NCBI GenBank assembly: GCA_902826795.1
Contig: CADEGD010000012.1
Location: 31,333-89,269, forward strand
Direction: 5' to 3'
Length of the DNA: 57,937 nucleotides
DNA from: an uncultured Acidobacteriota bacterium
GTDB taxonomy: Bacteria > Acidobacteriota > Blastocatellia > Pyrinomonadales > Pyrinomonadaceae
Positions 25,101-33,889 of the stretch are shown here, in pieces. The first letter of the stretch is position 1, and every line of letters begins with the position of its first letter. Position numbers and translations under genes: made by a program. The notes under the pieces were generated by a model, which was not told the DNA's origin, did not search any database, and saw only the letters and a program-made list of their open reading frames with translations.

Positions 25101-25478
25101 CTCGACCAGTTCGCCTTCGCCCGCCTCGACGGTGACATTCTCTTCGATGCTCCCGGCTGAAAGCGTGGCGTTCAGCGTGGAATATGCGCCGACGTTGAGA
25201 GTGATGCCGTCCCGCACGAGCGTACGATACCCTTGCTTTGTTACCGTCACCCGGTACTCAGCAGGTGCGAGTTCCGGAATGATGTAGAAGCCGCTGTCGT
25301 TGGTAACTACTCTCTTGCTCGCATTGGTTGCTATACTCACAACCTCTACCTCGGCCTGAACGATCGCAGCGCCGTTGCTGTCCACCACGCGGCCCGAAAG
25401 CGTAGCGGTCGAAGTCGAAGCAACGGCCGTCGACATGCCCAATATAATGAGTAAAAACGTGATAAGAATTCTGTTCAT
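22146..25478 (-). CDS. Oar-type TonB-dependent receptor with carboxypeptidase-regulatory-like domain
   Basis: 1110 residues from the ATG at 25478 (AAGGGA upstream). A signal peptide is followed by a carboxypeptidase-regulatory-like beta domain (TLSGRVVDSNGAAIVQAEVE) to about residue 110. The plug domain contains 'NLPLNGRSFQTLIELTPGV' and 'GQRSNANYFSVDGVSGNIG', typical of the Oar-like family. The barrel starts with 'SAEFGRQPGGQISLVTRSG' and ends FSLKLMF. Acidobacteriota carry many such receptors; substrates are mostly unknown, and Myxococcus Oar is needed for protease secretion. It follows the ABC ATPase gene by 49 bases in the same direction. Together with the siderophore-type receptor it gives the island two outer-membrane portals. 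Confidence 0.85.
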   Translation of the reverse strand: MNRILITFLLIILGMSTAVASTSTATLSGRVVDSNGAAIVQAEVEVVSIATNASKRVVTNDSGFYIIPELAPAEYRVTVTKQGYRTLVRDGITLNVGAYSTLNATLSAGSIEENVTVEAGEGELVERDSAAVGTLVTRRFIENLPLNGRSFQTLIELTPGVNLVPTSIQSTGQFSVNGQRSNANYFSVDGVSGNIGSGTNFQFYQQAAGSLPGLSIFGGTNTLASVDAVQEFRVQTSSYSAEFGRQPGGQISLVTRSGSNTYTGSLFNYFRNEKLDANDWFENRAGRDRRALRQNNFGGTFGGRIKLPQFGEGTPPLYDGKDRSFFFVSYEGLRLTQPQTSVLLARVPSRALRASATGPFKQILDAFPLPNSPFVAGDPADTERYIAALSYPSKVDALSFRIDQKITDKVNVFGRFNDAPSSQRFRAFPSQNNAYENNIRTLTVGSTQSFSTKLVNDLRVNYSYTRGLFLFEGIEVDGSRLPDDSLLFPSFAPRESASVSIVLGTGGSNISSANLTQGKTIGTRQRQINIVNNLTAIAGNHEMKFGVDYRRLTPKVDSRALGITYSFTTPAARSTGIPNSISVQALAPITDFEVENLSLFAQDTWRVNRRLTLTGGLRWELNPPLSGERLPFQISGIDNLLTATLAPAGTKQWKTEYDNFAPRLGVAYTVSEKQDLVIRAGFGMYYDLGTGTALRGYTSYPYNSNKTITNPAQLRFPANEVDLQPLPFLDASPPPYSASFFFFDPNLKLPYTRQWNVSVEKGFGKNQSLTVSYVGAAGRELLRNEQIQNFNSGFVRSRFCTPIPNPLPPACSPAAAPPPVVLINPAIFGPNPALLNDSTQILNGSAVSITRNGASSDYHALQTQFQSRFVRGLQALVSYTFANAIDDVSDETITGIPLQNAAVGLERGPANFDVRHNFTAALSYDLPTWRANAFTKAIFGGWGVDSIIRLRSGLPFSVISQSFDPLNIGSTRRVNLIDGVPIWLEDVNAPGGKRLNATAFSAPQLGFQGTLGRHSLRSFSHQQVDLSIRRTFPLSERVRIQFRGEAFNVFNTPNFGFPAASFGFAGFGQATTMLGRSLSGTSSTSPSNGFNSLYQVGGPRSLQFSLKLMF

Positions 25479-25527
25479 GATCTTCCCTTCGGTCTGAGTG
25501 TTTTCCTGCACAAGGAGAGGACTTCAA

Positions 25528-26232
25528 TTAACCTCTCATATGGTCTAAATAGATCTTCTCGAGGTCCGCGTGCCCGATCTCGTCCGTCGTCATCTCGGTC
25601 AGCAGGCGGCCGTGCCTCATGATGCCCACTCGCGTTCCGGACTCCTTTGCTCGGAAAAGATCGTGAGTCGCCATCAGCACCGCACAGCCTTGCCCGCTCA
25701 ATTTCTTGAGCAACTCGCTGAACTCGTTCGACGCCTGCGGGTCGAGCCCCGAAGTGGGTTCGTCCAGTAGCAAGGCACTCGCTTTCTTCGCCAGTGCGAT
25801 GGCGATCCCCACCTTCTGCCGCATTCCTTTTGAGTAGGTTGAGACTCGCCGTTCAGCGGCCCCTCGTTGTAGTCCAACCTCGTCGAAAAACCCAAGCAGC
25901 TCATCCCGGCTGTAACTGTTCTGGCCCGCGAGGGCTGAGAAATACTCCAGATTCTCCAGGCCGGAAAGATTCCGATAGAGGTTCACTTGTTCGGGGATAT
26001 AAGCGAGATACTTCTTCGTTTCGAGCGGCTCGCGGGTCACATCCACACCGTTGACGAGTGCGTGCCCCTCATCCGGTTGAAGGAAACTCAGAAACAGATT
26101 TATAGTCGTAGTCTTGCCGGCACCGTTCGCCCCGAGCAGGCAGTAGATGTCGCCCGCGTTGATATGCAGATCGAGCGAGTCGAGCGCGACGGTTGAATCA
26201 AATCGTTTTGTTAGGTTTATTGCTTTCAGCAT
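25528..26232 (-). CDS. ABC transporter ATP-binding protein
   Basis: 234 residues from the ATG at 26232; an in-frame extension to 26424 lacks homology-like sequence and is not used. Walker A is GANGAGKT (residues 34-41), the signature is YSKGMRQK, Walker B is ALLLDEPTSGLD, and the switch His lies in MATHD. The protein resembles NosF/CcmA-like ATPases of ABC-2 exporters. It is the first recognised gene of the operon and probably serves the two DUF3526 permeases more than 5 kb downstream, a separation caused by the receptor and accessory genes between them. There is no solute-binding protein, consistent with an export or lipid/peptide-moving role. Confidence 0.85.
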   Translation of the reverse strand: MLKAINLTKRFDSTVALDSLDLHINAGDIYCLLGANGAGKTTTINLFLSFLQPDEGHALVNGVDVTREPLETKKYLAYIPEQVNLYRNLSGLENLEYFSALAGQNSYSRDELLGFFDEVGLQRGAAERRVSTYSKGMRQKVGIAIALAKKASALLLDEPTSGLDPQASNEFSELLKKLSGQGCAVLMATHDLFRAKESGTRVGIMRHGRLLTEMTTDEIGHADLEKIYLDHMRG

Positions 26233-26617
26233 TTTTGATCGAAGCTCGCGGAATATGGCCCGCAGGCAGTGCCCCAAATAGTTCGCTAGCCGTAAACGAC
26301 TTAAACAGTCGTTGACACAGAGTTTGAAAGAGATGGAGGTAGTGGATTCACCCAAAAGGGCGCACGGATGCATCTGAGTGAGACCGGGGGAAGCGATTTG
26401 ATCCTGAAACCGCCGGGCTAGCACGAGACTCTTAACAGGGACAGTCAGGCTGTCGATCAGAGTTCTTTATTTCGATCGCCATTCAAAAGTTGAAGGGCGA
26501 TAGTCGTCGCTAGTGTTGGCTTAAATCCTTCACCCTGTTAGGCCAGTTCGTGCTAGTGAGTTCGAAACTCAATGGCGCGCGGCTCTAAAGGCAAAGGGAT
26601 ACAGAATCTCCCTCGCT
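26233..26617. other. intergenic stretch upstream of the island operon
   Basis: No coding signal is seen. It should hold the operon promoter, unless transcription starts before the small gene at 26618. A T-arm-like 18-base stretch occurs at 26556-26573 (GTGAG, loop TTCGAAA, CTCA), but no complete tRNA can be folded around it. Confidence 0.35.
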
Positions 26618-27004
26618 CTAAGCGATCTTCGGAGGTTGAAATGGAAGTTCGGGAGGTGGAGGAATGTAGGATTGCGTCGAATTGAGTATCGACGGTTCCG
26701 AGAAAGAGGTCTCTGCAGGCTCAAGGTTCGGGACCGAACCTAACCATGCAATATCAGGGTTGGCGTCCTGAGAAATCGAAGAACGCTCATCCTTATCGTG
26801 ACTCAGGATACATGCGAACGTCTTGCCGTCCGATCCTTCATGCACGTGTCCAGATGTCGAGAAGGCCCGCCCTTCCGACGAGTGCTCACCGGAACAAAGG
26901 TAACCGCCCGATCCAAATTCGAAAACCAACAAGGAAAGCATACACAACGCCAATAGACGTCTCACGCTTTGCTTATCCGCTAGATTTTGGAAAGGTCTCA
27001 ACAC
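26618..27004 (-). CDS. small exported protein with His/Cys residues
   Basis: 128 residues with a basic N-terminus and one hydrophobic segment (LLALCMLSLLVFEFGSGGYLC), probably a signal peptide or anchor. The following part has scattered His and Cys (CSGEHSS, GHVHEGSDG, ACILSHDKDE), and the tail is proline-rich (IPPPPELPFQPP). I recognise no family, although short proteins of this style often sit beside metal receptors. It reads in the same direction as the operon, 386 bases upstream of the ATPase. Metal binding is possible from the His/Cys content but unproven. The start could also be further in. Confidence 0.5.
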   Translation of the reverse strand: MLRPFQNLADKQSVRRLLALCMLSLLVFEFGSGGYLCSGEHSSEGRAFSTSGHVHEGSDGKTFACILSHDKDERSSISQDANPDIAWLGSVPNLEPAETSFSEPSILNSTQSYIPPPPELPFQPPKIA

Positions 27005-27111
27005 GATAGAAATGGAATCTAGCGTATTCTACGCGGATGTGCAAGTTAGGGTTTCAGGAAGAGAGGCAGACCCTCTTCAACACGACAGATTCTTACTCGT
27101 TTGGATCCACC

Positions 27112-28227
27112 CTAAGGGGATTCCATCGACCTAATCGCTTCGAATTTGTGGTTATCCGACGGGTGGGCGTACCGCATTACCATCCGGAGGCTTGAGTGGC
27201 CCAGCAAAGCCGCCAGCGTTAGCAGGTCTCCTGGACGACGTTCGAGGAATCGTGTCGCGAAGCTGTGCCTGAACGAATAGAGAGTGCACGACCCATGGGT
27301 TCCACTTCGGTTGAGACCGTCTATCTTGCTTCGCTTGAGCGCGCCGTAATGAGCATTGCTGAATTTTAAGGCCGAACTGTTGGGGTCGTCGCCCCTTCTG
27401 CCTGCGGGGAAGACGTACTTGCCTTTTGCGTGGCGAACGCGAAGTGACAGGACTTCCAATGCCCGCTTCGATAGCGGGATCGACCTTCTCGCTGCCTTTG
27501 TCTTCCCGTCCGTGATCACGAGGTAGGGTTTATCACCTTCGAGATGAACATCACGGACCCCGAGTCTGCACAACTCGTTCGGGCGCATGCCGGTCTCAAG
27601 GAGCAGCATTGCGTAATCTCGCAATGGCTGTGATGCCGTCGCTAGGTAAAGCTGCTCCTCGTTCTTGTCTAGCACGCGGCCGGACTCGTTCTGCTCTGCA
27701 AGAAAATTCACGAATCTGGCCGGGTTCGATGAAAGCACCCCATCCGCGACAAGGTTGCTGAACACTTTCTTCAGGCATGCGAGTTCCCTGTTCACCGTGG
27801 CGTTGGAGATCTTCCGTTTCAGCTTCTTCGGCTTGCCCGATTTCGGTTTCACACCTCCAGCTGTAACGAACTGCGATCTTCTCCAAGTGATGAACCCCTC
27901 GATCTGCGGCTTCCCGATCAGGTTCACACGCATTCGTCCGAAGTGCTCGATCAGAGCCGTGGAAGCTGTCGCGTATCGCTTGGTAGTATTCTTCTTCTGC
28001 CTGGTATCTGACCACTCAAGGAATTCCGCCAAAGCTTGCTTTAATGTGGGGTAATCCTTCTTTTCCAGGAATCCAATACCTTCGCTCCGTAGCCGTGTTC
28101 GGAAGGCCTCCGCGTATGCCTCCGCCTTTCTCTTGTTGGCGTAACCTGTAGACCGCTCGACCCGGCGTCCCTCAAATACGAACCGCATCGACCAGGTTTT
28201 CCCATTGGGTTGTTTGTATAGCTTCAT
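27112..28227 (-). CDS. int: tyrosine recombinase (integrase) of the second island
   Basis: 371 residues from the ATG at 28227 (an upstream ATG at 28293 is less likely). It has a short arm-binding region (MKLYKQPNGKTWSMRF), a core-binding domain (to about residue 160, basic linker KPKSGKPKKLKRK), and a catalytic domain with Arg in TGMRPNEL, Lys in DGKTKAARR, 'YSFRHSFATR', His in LLGHSS and the nucleophile Tyr in MRYAHPS. As in the first integrase, the first His of H-x-x-R is Tyr. The two proteins are otherwise clearly different. The gene points away from the tRNA-Cys fragment at 28768, with the start side facing it. It most likely moved the island 12374-28812. Confidence 0.85.
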   Translation of the reverse strand: MKLYKQPNGKTWSMRFVFEGRRVERSTGYANKRKAEAYAEAFRTRLRSEGIGFLEKKDYPTLKQALAEFLEWSDTRQKKNTTKRYATASTALIEHFGRMRVNLIGKPQIEGFITWRRSQFVTAGGVKPKSGKPKKLKRKISNATVNRELACLKKVFSNLVADGVLSSNPARFVNFLAEQNESGRVLDKNEEQLYLATASQPLRDYAMLLLETGMRPNELCRLGVRDVHLEGDKPYLVITDGKTKAARRSIPLSKRALEVLSLRVRHAKGKYVFPAGRRGDDPNSSALKFSNAHYGALKRSKIDGLNRSGTHGSCTLYSFRHSFATRFLERRPGDLLTLAALLGHSSLRMVMRYAHPSDNHKFEAIRSMESP

Positions 28228-28767
28228 CTCGATAAGGTGGAACCACAGGGTTCCCCGAAATTTCAAATTTCGCGGGCAAAGATGACGCCTCAATGTGACA
28301 CACCTCTGTCAGCCGCTTTGTTTAGCTATTGGCAACCGCTATGCCGTCCCATTGAGTGAGTGAACGCCATAACATAGGGTGTTGGAAAGGCACGTGTGCG
28401 GATCGCTCACCGATGGAGCGGGAAGCAGGTTTGATTTCGAACCAACGGTGCAGCTTTGAACCAAGTTGCTCCCGTTCTTTGGAAGCCTATGCGGGGGGCC
28501 AGGAATCCGCGCTCAGCTCTCCGATCTCTCTCCCGCGAAAAGGGTAGGCAGTCGCTGAACAATTGATCCTCCGCTATGCTAAAATTACGATATTCCAGCA
28601 TTTGCGGCGCATCTGGGGTCGGCAGAATCGAAAAAGACTCTATCGTATGTTTATCGTATGGGCTTCGTAGGATGGGATGATACTGATTGAACGCGATTCT
28701 TCGAAAACGTCAGTAAATATCGGCTCGTGAAGGTCGGTGACACTCGGTAAAAGGCCGTCGGTTCGAA
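28228..28767. other. intergenic stretch between the integrase and the attachment site
   Basis: No gene is supported. A short direct repeat TATCGTATG occurs twice near 28640-28660. The region should hold the integrase promoter and arm-type binding sites for the integrase. I cannot identify the arm sites by eye. Confidence 0.35.
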
Positions 28768-28812
<45 letters not shown>

Positions 28813-28827
28813 ACCTTTTCAAATATT

Positions 28828-31800
28828 TTATCTGAAGTTGTGTGAGACCACTTCGGCGCTGAATCCTTCCAGGGTTTTGAAGCTGATTGCTTTTATCATT
28901 CCGCGTTCTTCGAATATCCCACGAATTACCAAGTAATCGCTTTGGCTGATCACTACTCGATACTCTTCGAACTTATCCGGCATCACAACAAAATTAGAAT
29001 GGCCTGTTTCGTCTTCGAGAGTTATAAAGACGACCTTATTCGCAGTCATCGGTCGCTGTCGAATTATAACCGCACCAGCTACCGATACGATCTGGTTTTT
29101 ACGCAGGTCGATACATTCGACCGCTGACAATACATTTCGCCTTCTCAATTCATCTCGAACAAACGCCATGGGATGTTTGCCGATAGAGATGCCTGTCTTT
29201 TTCAAGTCAGCCTCAACGAGTTGCAGCCCTTTCATCTTTCTGAAGAGCCCGGCAATGTGGACTGGTCTAGAAGTATTCTCGAATAGCTCGCCTTTAGGCT
29301 GAATAGCAATTTCCGAATGCCAAAGAGCCTCGCGGCGGTGAACACTATTTTCGAAATTCAAAGCACCCGCGACGCTTAATGCCCTGATTTCGCGCTTGTT
29401 GATCATCGGAACTCGATCGATCAGATCTGCCACGCTTAAATAGCAGCCATTCTCTAAGCGCTCTTTCACGATCGCCTTGCCGGTATCTTCACGTAATCCG
29501 CGTACGTATTTCAGCCCAACTTGAACCTTTCCGTTTTCTACAGTAAATAAGTAGTCCGAACGGTTGATGTCTAGAGCTAAAAATCTTAAGCCGTGCCTCT
29601 GCGCGTCTTTTACAAGGGTCGCAGCGTTGTAAAATCCCAGCGGGTAATTATTGAACATCGCCGTCATAAAGCATGCCCGATAATAGATCATGAAATAGGC
29701 TGACGCATATGCAAGCAATGCGAAGCTGAATGCATGAGATTCTGGAAAGCCATAATTAGAAAACGCCTTAACGCAGGCGACGATGTTTTCCTGCACATTT
29801 TCAGGAATGTTTCTCTCCGTCATTCCTTCTCGCAGTTTCTGGCCGATCAGTTCGAGTTTGATGTCAGGCCGCTTGAATCCCATCGCCTTCCGCAACTCTT
29901 CCGCTTCCGAACCGGAAAATCCTGCAACTTCCATAGCGATCTTTAACAGCTGTTCCTGAAAAAGAGGTACGCCTAGTGTACGCTCCAAAATCGGCTTCAG
30001 CCGATCGTCGACATATGTGACTTCTTCCAACCCTTGGCGACGTTTGAGATAAGATTGCAGCATCTTCCCGACAATAGGGCCGGGGCGAATGATGGCTACT
30101 TGAACGACGATGTCGTAAAACTTCTCGGGCCGTGATTTCGGTAGAAATGCTATCTGCGCACGGCTTTCTACTTGGAACATTCCCACCGTATCGCCTTTCT
30201 GCAACGCCTCGAAAACCTTTGGATCTCTGTCTGGAAGTTTGTATAGACTTAGATCTTTTCCATGATGCTCGCTGATCAATTCGATGGTGTCACGCAAAAC
30301 GGCCATCATTCCCAAGCCCAGTAGATCGATTTTCACGATCTTCAGCGCTTCGCAGTCATCTTTGTCCCACTGGACTATCGTCCTTCCGGGCATCGACGCG
30401 GGTTCAAGCGGCACTATCTGGTCGAGGCCGCTCCATGAAACAACCATCCCGCCGGAATGCTGTCCGAGGTGCCGCGGAAAATCGAGGATCCTGTGATACA
30501 TCTCAGAAAACTTTCTGAGCGCGTGGCTTTCTGTCGGGTCAAATCCATTCTCTTTCAATCTTCGTTCAAGCTCTTTCCCTTTGAAGGTTTCGTAATGCGA
30601 GTTCACTTTTGAAAGCCGACTCAGGACGTCAGGGCCGAAGCCGAAAGTTTTTCCTACTTCGCGAACTGCGGATTTCCCCCGATAACTGATAACGTTTGCG
30701 GTCATCCCAGCGCCATTGTTACCACCGTACTTTTGATAGACCGACTGGATCACTTTTTCGCGGTCGTCCCCCGATGGCAGATCTATATCGATGTCAGGAT
30801 ATTGCTCGTATTTTTCCGACAAAAAACGCTCGAATAACAGCCTGTTCTTGATGGGTTCGACAGCCGTTATTCCCAGGCAATAGCAAACAACAGAATTTGC
30901 AGCAGAACCTCTGCCTTGAGAAAGGATCTTGTTTTCCGTACAGAAATCGGAGATGTCGGCGACAGTCAGAAAATATCCAGCGAGGCCCTTATCTTCAATA
31001 ACCTTGAATTCCATTTCGAGCCTACTGAGGACTTGTGATTTGACGGTCCAGCTTTCCGATTTGTATCGAACAAATGATCTTTCAATGGCTCTATTTCGCA
31101 ATAAAGAGTTAATCGTCTGTCCTTCCTTTAACGGATAGTCAGGGAAGGTGTAAGAAAGCTCATCCATCGAGAAGTTCACGCGAGACGCTATTTCTTGAGT
31201 AATCTCGACAGCTTCGGGCATATCATCGAAGAGATCAAGCATCGAGCTATGAGACTTGAGGTGACGCTCTTCGTTTTCAGACAAAAGATTTCCCGCCTCA
31301 TAGATCGTGCAGTGATTCTTAATGCATGTGAAAACGTCAAGTAATTCACGATCATAATCGTCTGCGTAATACACTCCGTTCGAAGCGAAATAAGGGAGCC
31401 GAAATTTGTGTGCATAGCCAAGTAATACCTGATTGATATGCTCTTCTCCACGTAGGTGGTGTCGTTGGAGTTCTACATAAAGCCGACCTTCAAAAGTGTA
31501 GTTCAACCATCCGAGGTCGTCCTGCCCTCGTCCGCGTTTGATGCTGTTGTGTATGTATCCATCGGCGCCGCCCGTAAAGCAGAGCAGGTTTGAGGAGTAT
31601 CCTTCGACATCTTCTCGCGTAGCAAAGTGTTCGCCTTTTTTACTTCTTAGCTTTACTTTAGTGATCAACCTTGAAAGGTTTTCATATCCCGATCGATTTT
31701 GTGCGATAAGGGGCAACAAACTGCCGTCATCCATGGTGATCTCAGCACCGATTATCGGGATAATTCCCCGCTCACGAGCCTCAAAGTGGAACCGCACCGC

Positions 31801-31935
31801 TCCGGCAACCGTATCCCGATCGAGTAAGGCAATACTGCCTATTTCTAATTCGGCTGCACGAGCGACCAGCCTCTGCGGCTGTGAACCGGATGAGAGAAAG
31901 CTGAAAGCCGACCGTGTATGAAGTTCGCAAAACAT
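28828..31935 (-). CDS. dnaE2: error-prone DNA polymerase III alpha subunit DnaE2
   Basis: 1035 residues, the size of DnaE2 rather than replicative DnaE (about 1160). The PHP domain starts CELHTRSAFSFLSSGSQP, with the metal-binding His positions mostly changed, as usual for DnaE2. The palm carries PDIDIDLPSGDD (two catalytic Asp) and KIDLLGLGMMAV (third Asp). 'QGRGSAANSVVCYCLG' and 'PRHLGQHSGGMVVS' are further family boxes, and an OB-type domain (VAGAVIIRQRPMTANKVVF) ends the protein. DnaE2 does translesion synthesis with ImuB, which links it to the clamp. It lies downstream of imuA and imuB on the same strand, forming the standard SOS mutasome cassette. The gap after imuB is 57 bases. Confidence 0.95.
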   Translation of the reverse strand: MFCELHTRSAFSFLSSGSQPQRLVARAAELEIGSIALLDRDTVAGAVRFHFEARERGIIPIIGAEITMDDGSLLPLIAQNRSGYENLSRLITKVKLRSKKGEHFATREDVEGYSSNLLCFTGGADGYIHNSIKRGRGQDDLGWLNYTFEGRLYVELQRHHLRGEEHINQVLLGYAHKFRLPYFASNGVYYADDYDRELLDVFTCIKNHCTIYEAGNLLSENEERHLKSHSSMLDLFDDMPEAVEITQEIASRVNFSMDELSYTFPDYPLKEGQTINSLLRNRAIERSFVRYKSESWTVKSQVLSRLEMEFKVIEDKGLAGYFLTVADISDFCTENKILSQGRGSAANSVVCYCLGITAVEPIKNRLLFERFLSEKYEQYPDIDIDLPSGDDREKVIQSVYQKYGGNNGAGMTANVISYRGKSAVREVGKTFGFGPDVLSRLSKVNSHYETFKGKELERRLKENGFDPTESHALRKFSEMYHRILDFPRHLGQHSGGMVVSWSGLDQIVPLEPASMPGRTIVQWDKDDCEALKIVKIDLLGLGMMAVLRDTIELISEHHGKDLSLYKLPDRDPKVFEALQKGDTVGMFQVESRAQIAFLPKSRPEKFYDIVVQVAIIRPGPIVGKMLQSYLKRRQGLEEVTYVDDRLKPILERTLGVPLFQEQLLKIAMEVAGFSGSEAEELRKAMGFKRPDIKLELIGQKLREGMTERNIPENVQENIVACVKAFSNYGFPESHAFSFALLAYASAYFMIYYRACFMTAMFNNYPLGFYNAATLVKDAQRHGLRFLALDINRSDYLFTVENGKVQVGLKYVRGLREDTGKAIVKERLENGCYLSVADLIDRVPMINKREIRALSVAGALNFENSVHRREALWHSEIAIQPKGELFENTSRPVHIAGLFRKMKGLQLVEADLKKTGISIGKHPMAFVRDELRRRNVLSAVECIDLRKNQIVSVAGAVIIRQRPMTANKVVFITLEDETGHSNFVVMPDKFEEYRVVISQSDYLVIRGIFEERGMIKAISFKTLEGFSAEVVSHNFR

Positions 31936-31992
31936 CTCAATACTTAAACCAATACATTAGGTGTCTCATGTCCCTGTCCCACAGCGAGCACA

Positions 31993-33243
31993 TTAGTCAT
32001 ATTCACCTAACAGAAACCACTCCTTACTGAGCTTGCAGAGCCTGTAAATGCCGCGATTTTCGATCTCAACATCCCATTCCTGCGTTTTCCAAGGCTTGTC
32101 CCACCAGCTTGAACTCCCTTTCCAAACTCCGCTGTAACCATTGACATATCCGTCGAAATTACGTGTGCGTATGAAAACAAGGCGCCCATCACGGTAGATC
32201 ACTTCAGCGTGGCGAGGCGGGCGATAAAAAGTAAAAGCAAGCTTAGGAAATTGAGGTTCTGCAGAATTCGACTCGACTCCTTCCGGCAGTTTGTCTGCGT
32301 TGAGAGTAAATGGTTCTGCCAAACGCTTATTGAGTATCTCCGGAACGCCTACATTCTCGATGCCGACAAGTTTTTTGAGCTTGTTTACGGTCAGCAGCAA
32401 ACTCTCAGGTTCAGGGCGAGCCACAGCGTACATACCGTATTGTGACGGCCGAGGTTTTGTGAAATGAGCCCTTACGCTGACGCTAATTATCTCGGCCTGC
32501 GGTGGGTCTAGCGAGATTCGCAGATTTACTAGCTTTAGCCAAAATGAGCGTTCGAGGGTCGGGAACGAAGTTTTGATCTCGTAGCTTTTAGATGGATTTG
32601 CTTTCAGCTTGAAAGCGATATCAAGGTGTTCTGTACTTAGCCCGAGTTCATTAATTGAAACAAAAAGTTTCTCGAAGCCGTGATTGAGAAGGAATATCAA
32701 CTGCTCAAAATCCTGGACTGGGAGGTCAAGATCGTAACTCCAATCAACGTGCCAGTCAGATACGTTTGGGACAAGGATTGTCGAGCTTTTCTGCTCGATG
32801 ATATCGATGATGTCACGAAAACTTTTGCCATATCTACCTATCAGATCCTCGTGTGGAATTGCCAGAAGGTCTTCTACCTTCCGAAGTCCAAGATCGTTGA
32901 ATACGTTTATCGAGTCCTGCTCGATAGGCAGGTCGGAGAGCGGCAACTTTGTAAACGTATCCGACGAATGGGCTTCATATACAGAACCGTCTTTTTGCCG
33001 AGCTAGAAGACAAGCCGAGTCTACGGTCTGGGCGATGGCAACGCTTCCTTGCGTATTTTGCTGCTGTAATGCTTCAACGATCTTAGACGCGATCGAATCG
33101 CGATCTCCTATCAATCGCTCAAGGCCGCTTACGTCGAATAAGACACCGTCATCAAGCGTCTCGATGAGGTATGAAAATTCTCTCGCGATAACCCTCAAAC
33201 TCTCTATATCAGGCGAGATAATGCATGCAAATAACCTAGCCAT
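31993..33243 (-). CDS. imuB: ImuB, Y-family polymerase-like mutasome protein
   Basis: 416 residues with the fold of a Y-family polymerase but without its active site: the N-terminus reads 'IISPDIESLRVIAREF' where DinB has the catalytic Asp, and 'LFDVSGLERLIGD' replaces the SxDE box. That loss is typical of ImuB, which acts as a clamp-binding adaptor for DnaE2. The helix-hairpin-helix region (LGLRKVEDLLAIPHEDLIGRYG) and little-finger part follow. A C-terminal domain (FTFYRPPRHAEVIYRDGRL, then WDVEIENRGIYRLCK) is the ImuB-specific tail. The start overlaps the imuA stop by eight bases, so the two are translationally coupled. Confidence 0.9.
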   Translation of the reverse strand: MARLFACIISPDIESLRVIAREFSYLIETLDDGVLFDVSGLERLIGDRDSIASKIVEALQQQNTQGSVAIAQTVDSACLLARQKDGSVYEAHSSDTFTKLPLSDLPIEQDSINVFNDLGLRKVEDLLAIPHEDLIGRYGKSFRDIIDIIEQKSSTILVPNVSDWHVDWSYDLDLPVQDFEQLIFLLNHGFEKLFVSINELGLSTEHLDIAFKLKANPSKSYEIKTSFPTLERSFWLKLVNLRISLDPPQAEIISVSVRAHFTKPRPSQYGMYAVARPEPESLLLTVNKLKKLVGIENVGVPEILNKRLAEPFTLNADKLPEGVESNSAEPQFPKLAFTFYRPPRHAEVIYRDGRLVFIRTRNFDGYVNGYSGVWKGSSSWWDKPWKTQEWDVEIENRGIYRLCKLSKEWFLLGEYD

Positions 33244-33889
33244 TAGTGTAATCCGCCTCGATCTTGGTTTGGAGCGGACGGCCGTAAAACTGCTTTCTTG
33301 AAGTCATTTCTATGTCTAATGACTTCAAGAGTTTGAATCTTCCTCCGCCGGACCACTTTGCCATGTCAGGACGCGAAAACGTGTAGGCTTGCTGCGATGC
33401 CGAGCCCGTGACCGGTTCTTCGGAGGTTACAAATAGCATCGTCGGTGTCTCCTTTATACGGGTGCGATATCGGTACCAATATGTCTTTGGAACCATGTGG
33501 AGTTTTCGTAAAGGCAGTCCGCCAAGGTTTAGCCAGATCGCCCCAAATCCTTTAGCCTGAACAAGATGGTCTGCTGCCATAAATGTCTTTTCAACATCAC
33601 CTCCGCAGCGCACCCACAGCAGATTTTCGAGCAATACGCCTGAAGTAACGGCCGATAGAGGATCGAAACCATTACTAGAATCGACAACTGCGCAGATCTC
33701 CCCAGCTGCGGTAAGTTTTGCGAGTAAGGATAGAGCTAAAGCGGTTTTTCCTGTAGAAGGCCCGCCGGCTATATCTATCAGCGAACCACGCTCGAATGCG
33801 AGGCCAGTGAGTTCCAGAGATACTTCTTCGATGTGTCTGTGCTCTTCTTGAAGAAGAGACAGTTTTTTAACTAAGCTCAAATGGCTCAT
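33236..33889 (-). CDS. imuA: ImuA-like RecA-fold protein
   Basis: 217 residues. It has a P-loop GGPSTGKTALA at about residue 40, 'AVVDSSNGFDP' as the following strand, and 'WVRCGGDVEKTF' in the middle. This is a shortened RecA-like ATPase of the ImuA/SulA-related group that heads mutasome cassettes. ImuA is needed for DnaE2-dependent mutagenesis in other bacteria, and its exact action there involves RecA. The start codon lies inside a 9-base inverted repeat (33887-33895 with 33929-33937), which may be an operator for SOS control. The ribosome binding site is weak (GGGAAAG). Confidence 0.85.
   Translation of the reverse strand: MSHLSLVKKLSLLQEEHRHIEEVSLELTGLAFERGSLIDIAGGPSTGKTALALSLLAKLTAAGEICAVVDSSNGFDPLSAVTSGVLLENLLWVRCGGDVEKTFMAADHLVQAKGFGAIWLNLGGLPLRKLHMVPKTYWYRYRTRIKETPTMLFVTSEEPVTGSASQQAYTFSRPDMAKWSGGGRFKLLKSLDIEMTSRKQFYGRPLQTKIEADYTNG

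Noticed and set aside
26556..26573. T-arm-like stem-loop that might be a tRNA remnant
   Set aside because: Only one arm is recognisable; no matching acceptor strand or D arm could be found, so no RNA gene is called.
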